Assembly: GCF_002043005.1 (NCBI RefSeq)
Contig: NZ_CP020331.1
Span: 434,001 to 498,000, forward strand
Direction of reading: 5' to 3'
Length of the DNA stretch: 64,000 bases
DNA from: Martelella mediterranea DSM 17316
Lineage (GTDB): Bacteria; Pseudomonadota; Alphaproteobacteria; Rhizobiales; Rhizobiaceae
Position numbers and translations under genes: made by a program. Under the pieces are notes generated by a model. It was not told the DNA's origin, searched no databases, and worked only from the letters and a program-made list of their open reading frames with translations. Below are positions 34,583 through 45,165 of the stretch, piece after piece. Every line of letters starts with the position of its first letter. Positions within the stretch are counted from its first letter, which is position 1.

Positions 34583-35827
34583 ATGTACAGGAAATCGCTT
34601 TTGGGGCTCGCCGGCGCCCTCATGATGGGCACGGCCCTCAGCGCCTCGGCCGAGGAGCTCATCGTCTATCACGGCTGGTCGACGCCGGGAGAGGTCGGCG
34701 CGCTGAACGTGTTGCGCGATGCGCTGGCCGAACAGGGCATTACGTGGAAGGATCTGGCGATCCCGCACAATTCGGGCGTCAATGTCAGCCTCGTCAATAT
34801 GGTGACCGGCGGCAACCCGCCGAACGCCTTCGTCGAATCCAACCCCGGCGTCTATCGTGACCTCGCCGATCGCGACCTGTCGTTGGACCTGACCGATCTC
34901 TACAATTCCACCGACATCGCCGCCAATCTGGCGCCGATCGTGCGCGAGCTTTCGACGGTCGACGGCAAGTTCGTCAAGGTGCCGGTGGCGCTGCATCTCG
35001 ACGGCATGGTGTACTGGAACATGGACGTTGCCCAGAAGGCGGGCGTCGATCCGGCATCCTGGACCTCGGTCGATGAGATGCTTGGCGATTTCGACAAGGT
35101 CCGCGCGGCGGGCTTCGCGCCGGCGGCCGTCGGCAGCCAGGCGTTTCAGGTCGGCTACCTGACCCATGCGATGATCGCCGCGATCGCCGGTCCCGACATC
35201 TATAACCGCATCTACGGCCCCGAGCCGGATATTACCGCCATCGACACGCCGGAATTCGCCAAGGCCGTCGAAGTGGTCCGCGCCTTCTCGAAGGAAGCCG
35301 GGCCCGAAGCCCAGAACCGGCCCTGGAACGAGATCACCAACCAGGTGATCACCGGCAAGGCGCTGATGCACATCATGGGAGACTGGATGAAGGGCGAATG
35401 GAAGGCGGCCGGCAAGGTTCCGGGCGTCGATTTCGGCTGCATCGTCATCCCCGGTGCCAAGGCCGTGCCGGTGACCTCGGATGCCTTCGGCCTTCTCGGC
35501 GGGCAGTCCGAAGAGGCGACCGAGGCCGAATATACCTTCGCCAAGACGGCGCTTTCGCCGGAAGTCTCCGGTGAATTCGCCCAGAAGAAGGGGTCGTCCC
35601 CCGCCCGCCTCGATGCGCCGGCGGACCTGCTCGATGTCTGCAACGAGGTCGTGATCGACCAGCTCAAGGTTCCGGACGGGACGGTTCAGAACCCGTTCAA
35701 CACCGCCGACAGCGACTGGCACCACGCCATATGGGATGTGATGTTCGCCTTCTGGAGCGACCAGGACATGACCGTGGATGACGTACGTGCCGACCTCGCC
35801 GATGAATACGACGCGATCTTCGGCTGA
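34583..35827 (+). CDS. ABC sugar-binding protein (family 1)
   Basis: A 414-residue extracellular solute-binding protein. The signal peptide ends near LSASA|EE. The mature sequence (LIVYHGWSTPGEVGALNVLRDAL, GGNPPNAFVESNPGVYRDLAD, GKALMHIMGDWMKGEW) is of the glucose/mannose-type binding proteins that accompany MalFGK-like systems. GGGAGGAACGAG provides a strong ribosome site. It is the last importer gene of the LacI-linked operon; a truncated VOC gene follows. The ligand is not certain. Confidence 0.88.
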   Translation: MYRKSLLGLAGALMMGTALSASAEELIVYHGWSTPGEVGALNVLRDALAEQGITWKDLAIPHNSGVNVSLVNMVTGGNPPNAFVESNPGVYRDLADRDLSLDLTDLYNSTDIAANLAPIVRELSTVDGKFVKVPVALHLDGMVYWNMDVAQKAGVDPASWTSVDEMLGDFDKVRAAGFAPAAVGSQAFQVGYLTHAMIAAIAGPDIYNRIYGPEPDITAIDTPEFAKAVEVVRAFSKEAGPEAQNRPWNEITNQVITGKALMHIMGDWMKGEWKAAGKVPGVDFGCIVIPGAKAVPVTSDAFGLLGGQSEEATEAEYTFAKTALSPEVSGEFAQKKGSSPARLDAPADLLDVCNEVVIDQLKVPDGTVQNPFNTADSDWHHAIWDVMFAFWSDQDMTVDDVRADLADEYDAIFG

Positions 35828-35897
35828 GGCCGGGAGCCTTTCCACCGGATCGGGACCGGCGCGGTGGCCGCACCGGTCCAACACGAGAGAGACACCA

Positions 35898-36122
35898 ATG
35901 GACAAGCGCCTTCTCGACGAAGACAAGGTCATGCAGCTTTGCTTCGTCACCGACAATCTTGAAAAATCGACCGCCTGGTTCGCCGATCTCACCGGCAAGG
36001 AACCGGCCCATATCGGCAAGTCGGCCAAAGCCGATATCGCCCAAGCGACCTATATGGGAAAGCCCGCCGAAATCACCTTCCGCCTCGCTCGGGTAACGTT
36101 CCAGTGCCTGGTGCCGGCATAA
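35898..36122 (+). pseudogene. Truncated VOC-family gene
   Basis: The first about 60 residues read as a VOC N-terminal half (VMQLCFVTDNLEKSTAWFADLTGKEP, ATYMGKPAEITFRL), but the frame changes character at about base 36090 and stops at 36122. The rest of this module and the whole second one are missing. It continues the direction of the ABC operon, so it was probably the operon's last gene before a rearrangement joined it to unrelated, AT-rich DNA. Confidence 0.65.
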
Positions 36123-36284
36123 TCGAGGCCGAAATCCACTTAACGAAACGCCCGAAACTGTTCAGGCAAACCGAGTCACCTCAAACCACTCCAAAATTAC
36201 AATATTATATTTTTATAATACTTGTTATATTGATTTTATATCCATCATGCGCTCTCCTTTATAAACGTTTAACACTTTGGGAGC

Positions 36285-38978
36285 ATGTCGATGAACAGCA
36301 GAGCCGGACGCTTTACACAACTGGTCACAGGATGGCTGCTGACCTCGACGGTCATAATACTGCCAGGCACAACCGGCGCGGCCCGGGCCGATGATGAATG
36401 CGGGCAGGCGACCGGCGCCATCGTGACATGTGACGCCGGCACCTATTCCGACGGCGTACACTATCAGTCCGACACCAGTCTTGCTCTATACTTCATCAAC
36501 CCGGACACCGTTATCGATGGTGATGTCTCGCTTGCCGTTACAGGCGCCGGACAGGATGCAGGCGTCGAAATGCCGGGGATCAAAGCCCTCAGCGGAGACA
36601 TTTCCGTCAGTTCCTTTGCCGGAGATGCCTCTGCAAAACTGAACGAAATCCTCACGCCGACAGACAGCGTGCGTCAAATCAATGTCTCGTCGACGCAGGC
36701 AAGCGCCTCAATTTCCCTTAATCCGACTGCGCTTCTGAGCGTTAATCTTTCACATTACAACCTTAATGCGCGTTCTGATTCCAGCGCGGGCGGATCGGCC
36801 AAAATAGAAATTGATAATTCCGACGGGACGAATACGTTTTCCCTCGTAGCTAAAGGCAACAACGCGATAACATCCGAAACGACTGGCAATGGCGATGCTA
36901 TCATCGTATTTGACAACGGAACGGCGCCCATGCCCTATGGAAGAATACTTGTCGATGAGTTTGACGATACCGCGATACTGGCAAGCGCCACAGGCTCCGG
37001 TAATGCCATCATTTCAGTACAAGACCTTTTTTTATTGAGTGGAGGCGTCGATCCTGATCAAAATTACTTGCTGGCGCAGACAGGGGAGAACAATTTACTT
37101 GGCGACGCAACCATCAACGTCAATGGCAACACCTTTTTTGATGGACCTGGCAATCTGAAGGCTGATTCTGCCCATGGGGATGCCAGCATTGTGTTGAGTG
37201 CCAATCCCGGTCTCTTTATCCAAATCAACGCCCCCCTGAGCCTCGTCGCTCTTGCCCCTGAAGGCACCGCGTCCGTCGGCCAAACGGGCGGTCTTGGCCC
37301 TGTGCAACTTAACTCATTCTATCAAACCGACGCTGTTATCCTGGCAAAAGGAAAGCAGGCGGCGGTAACCCTGGCCGACCTGGAACTCGACGCGACCACA
37401 GCCACCGGTTCAGTCACAACGGAACTCATTGGCGTCAAAGCCGAGAGCGCCACGCCCGGACTTTCCACAGTCGGGCTTGCCGGCGAAATTTCCGTCGGAA
37501 ATCTGAACTATGAAAACGTAAAGGCTGTTCAATATAACGGTACGGGCGCGATCTCGGCCGCCCGGATTAAAGCCATGGGTACCACTGCCTCCGGCATATG
37601 GGTTGATGTCGACACAAAAGCAGCCGACCCGAATGTGACTTTCTCCGAAAATACTTCACTGGTCGTCGACGGCAGGTATCCTTCCGGCATCGTTCTGGCG
37701 ATGGTGCCCGATTCCGCTGCTGCTCTCGATCTTGAAAACGGCTCAATTCTGGTGTCGACCAAGAAATACCCGAGCGACACCCCCCTTACGCCGGCCGCAA
37801 TCGTGACCATGAAAAATTCAGACGCCGCCGGCGGTGATTATGCCGTCAAAATTGATGTCGGCGCGCAAATGGCAATCGGTGAGATCAAACATTATCTGGA
37901 AGAGCAGTCGATCCTTTACAGCGTATTGAACAAGGTCGATGCGGCAGGGGCCCGGATCACGCTCAGCAATACGGGGCAGGTTTTCGGCCACGCGATGATG
38001 GGAGGCGGCGCGTCGGATTTTACGTTTTCAGGCGGCAGTTTTACCGGCAATATCTACGGCGACTATGACGAGATCAACGGGCAATCCTCCGACACGCAAA
38101 ATCAAGGCAGCGACGATTTCACCTGGACAGACGGCGTATTGACCGGCGATTTCTATGGCCAGGGCGGCAATGATACGGCGACCCTTGTCAATATCGGCGA
38201 CGCGCTCTTCGGCAAGCAGTATATAAAGTTTGACGGCGGCGATGACATTGACACATTTGTCCAGTCGGACGGTTCGCTTTCCGTTTCCGACATCATCGCT
38301 GGTCCGGCCGATGTTCTTGTGGTCATGAATTTCGAGATCGGCAGCATCAGCTCCGGCGGGCGGACGACCCTTTCCGGGGCCGGCTTCGCCCTGAACGGCT
38401 ACGCGCATCAGCCGGACGAGGCGTTTTTCAACGACCGCTACGGGGACCTGATCGTCAGGGAGGGCAGCGCCATCGTCATTTCTCCCGATGACGCCGGCGC
38501 TTTTGAACTTGCAGCCAATGTCCATATCGACGACGCCGACAGCAGCCTCGCCGTTTCCGGCGCCTCTCATGTCAACCTCGCCGGTAACCTTCACAATCGC
38601 GGTCTGCTGTCGCTGGCAAACGGCAAAACCGGAGAAACCCTCACAATCGGCAGCAGCGAGACAGCCGCCGCCTGCGATTGCGAGGGCAGCCGTATTGCGC
38701 TCGACATCAACCTTTCAGCCGGCGAAGCGGATACAGTCATCTTCGCCGGCGAGGTCACGGGCAAGGTCGCCCTTGAGCTCGCTGATATCGGCGGCATCGC
38801 AAGCGGCGCGGGGCTGACGCTCGTGCGCGCCGCCGATGGCGTGCGGCTTGCCCCTGAAGCCTTCAGCCTGGCGGATGGCAGACAGCCTGTTTCGGAAGAC
38901 CGGGTTTTTGAGCTCCGTCATGTTGTCGACGATAACGGCGAGAGGATCGATCTTGTTGTGGCCGGTTCCCGGCCCTGA
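36285..38978 (+). CDS. Secreted beta-helix protein, autotransporter passenger-like, no barrel
   Basis: An 897-residue protein with a signal peptide (hydrophobic core LVTGWLLTSTVIILPG, cleavage near GAARA|DD). The body is rich in Gly, Ala, Ser, Asp and Asn with recurring short strand patterns, as in right-handed beta-helix passengers. The C-terminus (LELADIGGIASGAGLTLVRAA, FELRHVVDDNGERIDLVV) resembles the junction before an autotransporter beta-barrel. No barrel follows; the frame stops and an M28 peptidase remnant begins. GGGAG precedes the ATG. The DNA, especially 36180-37150, is visibly AT-richer than its neighbours, suggesting transfer. It may be a truncated autotransporter. Confidence 0.7.
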   Translation: MSMNSRAGRFTQLVTGWLLTSTVIILPGTTGAARADDECGQATGAIVTCDAGTYSDGVHYQSDTSLALYFINPDTVIDGDVSLAVTGAGQDAGVEMPGIKALSGDISVSSFAGDASAKLNEILTPTDSVRQINVSSTQASASISLNPTALLSVNLSHYNLNARSDSSAGGSAKIEIDNSDGTNTFSLVAKGNNAITSETTGNGDAIIVFDNGTAPMPYGRILVDEFDDTAILASATGSGNAIISVQDLFLLSGGVDPDQNYLLAQTGENNLLGDATINVNGNTFFDGPGNLKADSAHGDASIVLSANPGLFIQINAPLSLVALAPEGTASVGQTGGLGPVQLNSFYQTDAVILAKGKQAAVTLADLELDATTATGSVTTELIGVKAESATPGLSTVGLAGEISVGNLNYENVKAVQYNGTGAISAARIKAMGTTASGIWVDVDTKAADPNVTFSENTSLVVDGRYPSGIVLAMVPDSAAALDLENGSILVSTKKYPSDTPLTPAAIVTMKNSDAAGGDYAVKIDVGAQMAIGEIKHYLEEQSILYSVLNKVDAAGARITLSNTGQVFGHAMMGGGASDFTFSGGSFTGNIYGDYDEINGQSSDTQNQGSDDFTWTDGVLTGDFYGQGGNDTATLVNIGDALFGKQYIKFDGGDDIDTFVQSDGSLSVSDIIAGPADVLVVMNFEIGSISSGGRTTLSGAGFALNGYAHQPDEAFFNDRYGDLIVREGSAIVISPDDAGAFELAANVHIDDADSSLAVSGASHVNLAGNLHNRGLLSLANGKTGETLTIGSSETAAACDCEGSRIALDINLSAGEADTVIFAGEVTGKVALELADIGGIASGAGLTLVRAADGVRLAPEAFSLADGRQPVSEDRVFELRHVVDDNGERIDLVVAGSRP

Positions 38979-39001
38979 CTTGCCTCAACGAGTCCAGCCT
39001 T

Positions 39002-39439
39002 CGGCGCTCGACCGTGGCCGAGCGCGCCCGCGAAGAGAAGGGCTACTAGACGGTCGGCGGCTGCGGCGGCAATATCGCCTGGCACACCGAAAACGACACG
39101 CTCGAGATCGCCGACAAGGATATCCTGTTGCGCGATATCAAGGTCTATCTTTTGGTCGTCCTGCGCGACGCTAACGCCGGAAACCGTTTCGATCTGACGC
39201 CGGTGCGGGGCGAGGCCGAAGCGCTTAAGGCGGCGCTCGTTGCCTTTTACGACGGCATTGCCGCTGGAGACATCAAGCCTGCAGCGGCTAACCATGTCAT
39301 CCAGAGGCTCGCCCGAATTTTCGTGCCGCTGAACTTCATGCGCGAGCAACGCTTCCGGCACGATCCGGCGATCCCGGCGCTCCCTTTGCCTTGCCCCGGG
39401 CCCGCGCCAACAGCAGGCGGCGCCGCGTCGCGTGAATAG
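39002..39439 (+). pseudogene. M28-family peptidase C-terminal fragment
   Basis: The frame reads STVAERAREEKGY, then an in-frame TAG at 39047-39049, then GGCGGNIAWHTENDTLEIADKDILL and, near the end, RLARIFVPLNFMREQRF. The WHTENDT part resembles the metal-site segment of M28 zinc peptidases, and the tail their C-terminal extension. The N-terminal catalytic region is missing and the internal stop makes it non-functional. The fragment abuts the passenger-like gene, so it marks the right edge of a rearranged region. Confidence 0.55.
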
Positions 39440-39458
39440 CCGGCCGGAACTGGCGCCG

Positions 39459-40193
39459 CTATTTCTCCTGCGCATCGCGCCAGGCGATATACTCGTCGTA
39501 AACCGCGTCGCTGAGGGGATAATAGCGCTGCAGGTCGGCCCCCTGGGAGAGGCGCAATCTGGAAAACTCTTCCCATTCGGCATGCCCCCCTCCGGCTTCG
39601 ATCAGCTTTTCGGCGAGCGCGATCGGCACAACGACGGCGCCATCGTCATCGGCGATGATGATGTCGCCCGGCATGACGAATGCGCCGCCGCAGGCGACCG
39701 GCACGTTGACCGCATAGGGCACGATGTCGGTCTGGGCGTGATAGTTTGGCGTCACGCCATTGACCCATATGCCGAGGTCGAGTTTCTTCGCCGGCCCTGA
39801 ATCGCGGATACAGCCGTCGATCACAACGCCCTGTCCGCCGCGGCCCTTGAAGTAGGTCAGCATCATCTCGCCGAAAATACCGCTCGACATATTGCCGCGC
39901 GCGTCGACGACGATCATGTCGCCGGCCTGGGCCGGATACATCACCTCGCGATGGAGCTGAAGTTCGGGATTGTCGTATTCGCCGCCGGCAAACAGGTCCT
40001 CGCGCTTGGGCATGAACTGCAGGGTCAGGGCCGGCCCGGCAACCCGCTTGCCCGCGACCAGCGCCTTTGGCCCCGCGATGTGACAATTGCGCAGACCCAT
40101 GAGGTTGAGCTCACTGCTGGCGGTGGCTGTACCGATCGCGGCCAGCGCATCGCAAAGCTCTCGGCTCGGGCGCTTGATATCGTCGTATTTCAT
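39459..40193 (-). CDS. RraA-like aldolase/lyase family protein
   Basis: A 244-residue protein of the RraA / 4-hydroxy-4-methyl-2-oxoglutarate aldolase family. Landmarks are AGPALTLQF, the GDMIVVDARGNMSSGIFGEMM loop, GQGVVIDGCIRDSG and the metal-binding GDIIIADDDGAVVVP. Enzymes of this group retro-aldol cleave 4-hydroxy-2-oxo acids to pyruvate or decarboxylate oxaloacetate. It ends the minus-strand importer operon. Next to two acid-sugar dehydratases it is a good candidate for cleaving their 2-keto-3-deoxy product; this is inference. Confidence 0.8.
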   Translation of the reverse strand: MKYDDIKRPSRELCDALAAIGTATASSELNLMGLRNCHIAGPKALVAGKRVAGPALTLQFMPKREDLFAGGEYDNPELQLHREVMYPAQAGDMIVVDARGNMSSGIFGEMMLTYFKGRGGQGVVIDGCIRDSGPAKKLDLGIWVNGVTPNYHAQTDIVPYAVNVPVACGGAFVMPGDIIIADDDGAVVVPIALAEKLIEAGGGHAEWEEFSRLRLSQGADLQRYYPLSDAVYDEYIAWRDAQEK

Positions 40194-40239
40194 AGGTTGA
40201 TCCTGTCTGCGGAGTGGGAGGGCATGCGTTGGTGCGGTT

Positions 40240-41298
<1,059 letters not shown>

Positions 41299-41340
41299 GG
41301 GCGTCGTCTCCTTTGCAAGTCTGGCTGTCCCGTCATCGCG

Positions 41341-42162
41341 TCAATCGTCCCAGGCGGGAGCCTTGTCGGGATCGATCATCCGTTCGCCCCGGTCGAGCGC
41401 GCGAAGGGCGCTCACCTCGTCCGTGTCGAGCGTGACCGAAAGGGCGGCATGATTGTCCCGCAGCCGACCGGCATTGGACGAGGCGGGGATGACGATATGA
41501 CCCTCGCCCATCAGGAAGGCGAGCGAGATCGTCGCGGCCGTCACATTGTGGCGTGCCGCGATCTCCCGCAGCACGGGGTCGTCGCTCACGCGGCCCTTGG
41601 CGAGCGGCATATAGGCCGTCAGCGGCAGGCCGCGCGATCGCGCGTAATCGCAGAGCCTCGGGCTTTGCAGGAAGGGGTGCAGTTCGACCTGGTTGGTTGA
41701 AAGAACGCCGCTACCGATCGCCGTTTCGGCACGTTTCAGGTCGGCGATGGGAAAGTTGGACACGCCGATCCTTGCCGCCCAGCCGCGCGCCCTGGTTTCG
41801 GCCAGCGCCTCCATATAGTCAGCGAAGGGCACGGCGTCCCTGGCCGAGGGCCAGTGGATCAGCAGCAGGTCGATGCGGTCGAGCGCCAGGGTTTCGAGGC
41901 TTTTCTCGACGCTTGGCAGAAAGTCTCCCCTGGCGAGATTGGTGTCGGCGACCTTCGTCGTGATGAAAAACGCATCGCGTGGAAGGCCTGAGCGTTCAAC
42001 CGCCTTGCCGACATTTTCCTCCGTGCCATAGCTTTGCGCGGTGTCGATATGGCGATAGCCGATCTCGATCGCGTCGAGCAGGGCGCGCAGTCCATCGTCG
42101 CCCGTGCGTCCGAAGGTGCCGAGGCCAAGCTGAGGTATGCCGTTTACGGTTCTGTTGTGCAT
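41341..42162 (-). CDS. Aldo-keto reductase
   Basis: A 273-residue aldo-keto reductase with tetrad residues Asp40, Tyr45 (HIDTAQSYGTE), Lys70 (ITTKV) and His103 (LLIHWPS), and the cofactor segment IPASSNAGRLRDN. ATG 42162 has GAGGAGGAAACCC just upstream; longer in-frame extension lies inside the permease gene. It is embedded in the importer operon between ATPase and permease genes. It is clearly paralogous to the reductase at 30584-31399. It may oxidise or reduce the imported sugar. Confidence 0.85.
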   Translation of the reverse strand: MHNRTVNGIPQLGLGTFGRTGDDGLRALLDAIEIGYRHIDTAQSYGTEENVGKAVERSGLPRDAFFITTKVADTNLARGDFLPSVEKSLETLALDRIDLLLIHWPSARDAVPFADYMEALAETRARGWAARIGVSNFPIADLKRAETAIGSGVLSTNQVELHPFLQSPRLCDYARSRGLPLTAYMPLAKGRVSDDPVLREIAARHNVTAATISLAFLMGEGHIVIPASSNAGRLRDNHAALSVTLDTDEVSALRALDRGERMIDPDKAPAWDD

Positions 42163-42173
42163 GGGTTTCCTCC

Positions 42174-43004
42174 TCATCCCTTGGTGGCGCCGGCCATGAT
42201 GCCGCCGACGAACAATCGTTGCATGGACAGGAACAACACCGCGATCGGCACGGTCATGATCATCGAGGCGGCCATGACGGCGCCCCAATCGGTGTTGAAT
42301 TCCGTTGTGAATTCGGCAAGTCCGATCGGCAGCGTTTTCACCGAGGAATCGGTGGCGAAGCACAGCGCGAAGATGAACTCGTTCCAGGTGGTGACGAAGG
42401 CATAGACCATGACCGCGACAAGACCGGGGACCGAAAGCGGCAGGGTGATGCGGAACAGCACGCCGAGACGCGAGGCGCCATCGATGATCGCTGCCTCCTC
42501 AAGCTCGACCGGGATCGCCTTGAAGTAGCTGGTCAGCATCCACACCGACAAGGGCAGGGTGATGATCATGTAGACCAGGATTAGCCCCAGATAGGTGTTC
42601 ACCAGCCCGAGATAGCGCAGCGTGACGAACAGCGGCACGATGATCGCGGCCGTCGGCAGCAATTGTCCGACCAGCACGAAGGACTGGTAGTATGGCTTGC
42701 CCTTGAAGTTGAACCGGGCAAAGCCGTAGGAGGCAAAAACCGCGAGGATCAGCGCCAGCAGGGTGGAGCCGACCGAGATGACGACGCTGTTCAGAAAATA
42801 GCGCGGGATATTGCTGTCGAACAGAACGGTCTTGTAGTTGCCAAGCGTCGGGGTGTGCGGGATCCATGTCGGGGGAACCGTATAGAGTTCACGCAGCACC
42901 TTGATCGATGAAATCCCCATCCACAGAAACGGGAAAAGGCAGACGCTGATGACGAGCAGGGACGAAATCAGAATGATGACGCGGGCGAGCGGCGACGTTC
43001 TCAT
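42174..43004 (-). CDS. ABC sugar transporter permease (MalG type)
   Basis: A 276-residue CUT1 permease with six hydrophobic segments. The EAA loop is seen at PVELEEAAIIDGASRLGVLFRITLPLSVPG, and the C-terminus ends FVGGIMAGATKG. The start overlaps the stop of the preceding permease by four bases. It lies upstream of the aldo-keto reductase and ATPase genes in one minus-strand operon. Confidence 0.88.
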   Translation of the reverse strand: MRTSPLARVIILISSLLVISVCLFPFLWMGISSIKVLRELYTVPPTWIPHTPTLGNYKTVLFDSNIPRYFLNSVVISVGSTLLALILAVFASYGFARFNFKGKPYYQSFVLVGQLLPTAAIIVPLFVTLRYLGLVNTYLGLILVYMIITLPLSVWMLTSYFKAIPVELEEAAIIDGASRLGVLFRITLPLSVPGLVAVMVYAFVTTWNEFIFALCFATDSSVKTLPIGLAEFTTEFNTDWGAVMAASMIMTVPIAVLFLSMQRLFVGGIMAGATKG

Positions 43005-43861
43005 CGGGCCACCTCGTCATTGGAGGACAGGAACCGGATGTAGACGGCGACGATCGCCATGGCGACCACGAAGAAGATCAGCGAGAGTGCCGCGGCCTGA
43101 TTGAACTGGAAGGATTCAAAGGCCAGGCGGAAAATCTGGATCGGCGTGATCAGGGTGAGGTTCGCCGGTCCGCCGCGCGTGATCGCATAGATCGTGGTGA
43201 TATGGTTCAGCCCCCAGATCACCAGCAGCAGCGTCACCGCGATGATGACCGGGCGCACCTGCGGCAGGGTGATATGGATGACCTCGTCCCAGAATGTCGC
43301 GCCATCGACGCGGGCGGCCTCGTAGAGATCCTTGGGAATGGACTGCAGGCCCGCCAGAACCATGATGGCGACAAAGGGGAACAGCTTCCAGACATTGATG
43401 GCGATCATCGCCGGCATGACGGTATTGGGATTGGTGAGCCATCCGATCGGCTGGTCGAGCACGCCGGCAGAGGTCATCATGTAGTTGATGATGCCGAATT
43501 CGGTATGAAACATCCATGCCCAGGTGGTGGCAGCGACGATGCCGGGAACGACCCAGGGAATGACGGCAATGGCGCGCACCGCGCCGCGGCCGCGAAATTC
43601 CTGGTTGAGCAGGATGGCGGTCGCGGTGCCGAGCACGACCTGGAACACGATGGATCCGCCGACCCACCACAGCGTATTGACAAAGGCCTGCGGCGTGGCG
43701 CGCGAGCGCAGCACGTTGACGAAATTGGAGGAGCCGACATAGTTGCCGCGAATATCGGTCACGCTCAGGATCCCGGTATAGATCACCGGATATGCGATCA
43801 GCAGCAAGAGAACGATGAGCGCCGGCAAGGCGAACAGCAAACCTGTCGGGGGCCGTTTCAT
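43001..43861 (-). CDS. ABC sugar transporter permease (MalF type)
   Basis: A 286-residue CUT1 permease. The first transmembrane segment is LLFALPALIVLLLLIAYPVIYTG; the EAA loop is PKDLYEAARVDGATFWDEVIHITLPQVRP. It follows the binding-protein gene after 77 bases and overlaps the next permease by four. No TRAP-like or exporter features are present. The substrate is inferred from the neighbouring dehydratases to be a sugar, oligosaccharide or sugar acid. Confidence 0.88.
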   Translation of the reverse strand: MKRPPTGLLFALPALIVLLLLIAYPVIYTGILSVTDIRGNYVGSSNFVNVLRSRATPQAFVNTLWWVGGSIVFQVVLGTATAILLNQEFRGRGAVRAIAVIPWVVPGIVAATTWAWMFHTEFGIINYMMTSAGVLDQPIGWLTNPNTVMPAMIAINVWKLFPFVAIMVLAGLQSIPKDLYEAARVDGATFWDEVIHITLPQVRPVIIAVTLLLVIWGLNHITTIYAITRGGPANLTLITPIQIFRLAFESFQFNQAAALSLIFFVVAMAIVAVYIRFLSSNDEVAR

Positions 43862-43938
43862 GGATCATCTCCGAAAAGACGCATTCAGTATTCCCCGGGG
43901 CGAGACGCCCCGGAGGTCGGTTCAAAAGGAAATATCGA

Positions 43939-45165
43939 TTACTGATCGAGAAGCGCCTGGATATCCTGGGCGGCCAGATCCATCGATTCCTGCGCGGTCT
44001 GCTGTCCGAGAAGGATGCGCTGAATGCCGTCGAAATAGGCCTGGGTGATCTGCACCCAGTTCTTGTGGATCGGCAGCGGACGGGCATAAGGCAGCATGTC
44101 CTTGTAGACCTGGAGAAGCGGCGTGTTGAAGCGCTCCATGTCCATGGCGGATTTGCGGGCCGGGAAGGTATCCGTGTAGTTGCCCATGTTCTCGGTTTCG
44201 GTGAGGAACCGGATCAGCGTCTTGGCGTCTTCGGGATTGCCGGCGTCTTTCGGAATGACAAAGCTCCAGCCGGCGAGAATGCCCGAAGTATCCTTGCCTT
44301 CCGGATGCGGCGTCATCATCACGCCGATATCGATATCCGGATTTTCCTGTTGGATCGAAGCGAGGTCGAACTGGCCGGACTGATACATCGACACCGTGTC
44401 TGCGATGAACAGGCGGCGATTGGCGGTGCCGTCGTTTTCCAGCGTCGAGGAGGGCGAGGAGCCGTCCTTGTAGAAATTGGTCCAGTATTCGACGGCCTCG
44501 ACCGCCGCCGGCTCGTTGACGGTCGCCTTGGTCAGGTCATCGGAGACGATCGTGCCGCCATTCATCCAGATGAAGGGAAGGGAGCGATAGAGCGTATTGC
44601 CCACCTCGCCGCCGCCGGTAATGGCGAAGCCGAACTTGCCGTCGCCGGTCAGCGTCCTGGCGGTTTGCGTCAGTTCGTCCCAGGTTTTCGGCGGGCTGTC
44701 GGGATCGAGGCCGGCCGCGGTGAAATCGCCGCGGTTGTAGATCACCGCCATGGTCTCGATGCGGTAGGGAATGGCGTAAAGTTCGCCGTCATAGGTCACG
44801 TAGTCGAGCGCCGCCTTGACGAAATCATCCTTGTCCTCGATGACGTCGCCGAGCGGCTGTACCAGATCAGCCTCGGCGTAGCCGTTCACCCACGGGCTCT
44901 GCACATCGATGATGTCGGGCGCGGAGCCGGACATCAGCGTCGTCAGGATACGCTGCGGCAGGCCGTTCGTGGTCGTGATCTCGAGATTGAGCGTGATGTC
45001 GGGATGCGCCGCCTCGAACGCGGTCTTGAGCTTCTGGGCCCGTGCCTCGTTGAAGTTGGGTGTCCACCAGGTGACTTCGCCGGCAGCAGCCATTCCCGAT
45101 GCCAGCGTCAACGCCGACACCGAAGCGGCGATCAGCGCCGTCAGTTTAATCGCGGTCTTGGTCAT
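43939..45165 (-). CDS. ABC sugar-binding protein (family 1)
   Basis: A 408-residue extracellular solute-binding protein. A signal peptide ends near GMAAA|GE. The mature part shows EVTWWTPNFNEARAQKLKTAFEAAHPDITLNLEI, SGSAPDIIDVQSPW, LYAIPYRIETMAVIYNRGDF and AGWSFVIPKDAGNPEDAKTLIRFL, all of the MalE/UgpB type. It is the first gene of the importer operon, downstream of a GAACT-N5-AGTTC operator. The ligand is unknown. Confidence 0.88.
   Translation of the reverse strand: MTKTAIKLTALIAASVSALTLASGMAAAGEVTWWTPNFNEARAQKLKTAFEAAHPDITLNLEITTTNGLPQRILTTLMSGSAPDIIDVQSPWVNGYAEADLVQPLGDVIEDKDDFVKAALDYVTYDGELYAIPYRIETMAVIYNRGDFTAAGLDPDSPPKTWDELTQTARTLTGDGKFGFAITGGGEVGNTLYRSLPFIWMNGGTIVSDDLTKATVNEPAAVEAVEYWTNFYKDGSSPSSTLENDGTANRRLFIADTVSMYQSGQFDLASIQQENPDIDIGVMMTPHPEGKDTSGILAGWSFVIPKDAGNPEDAKTLIRFLTETENMGNYTDTFPARKSAMDMERFNTPLLQVYKDMLPYARPLPIHKNWVQITQAYFDGIQRILLGQQTAQESMDLAAQDIQALLDQ

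Noticed and set aside
34415..36028. 537-codon minus-strand open frame
   Set aside because: Antisense of the sugar-binding protein gene, no family match.
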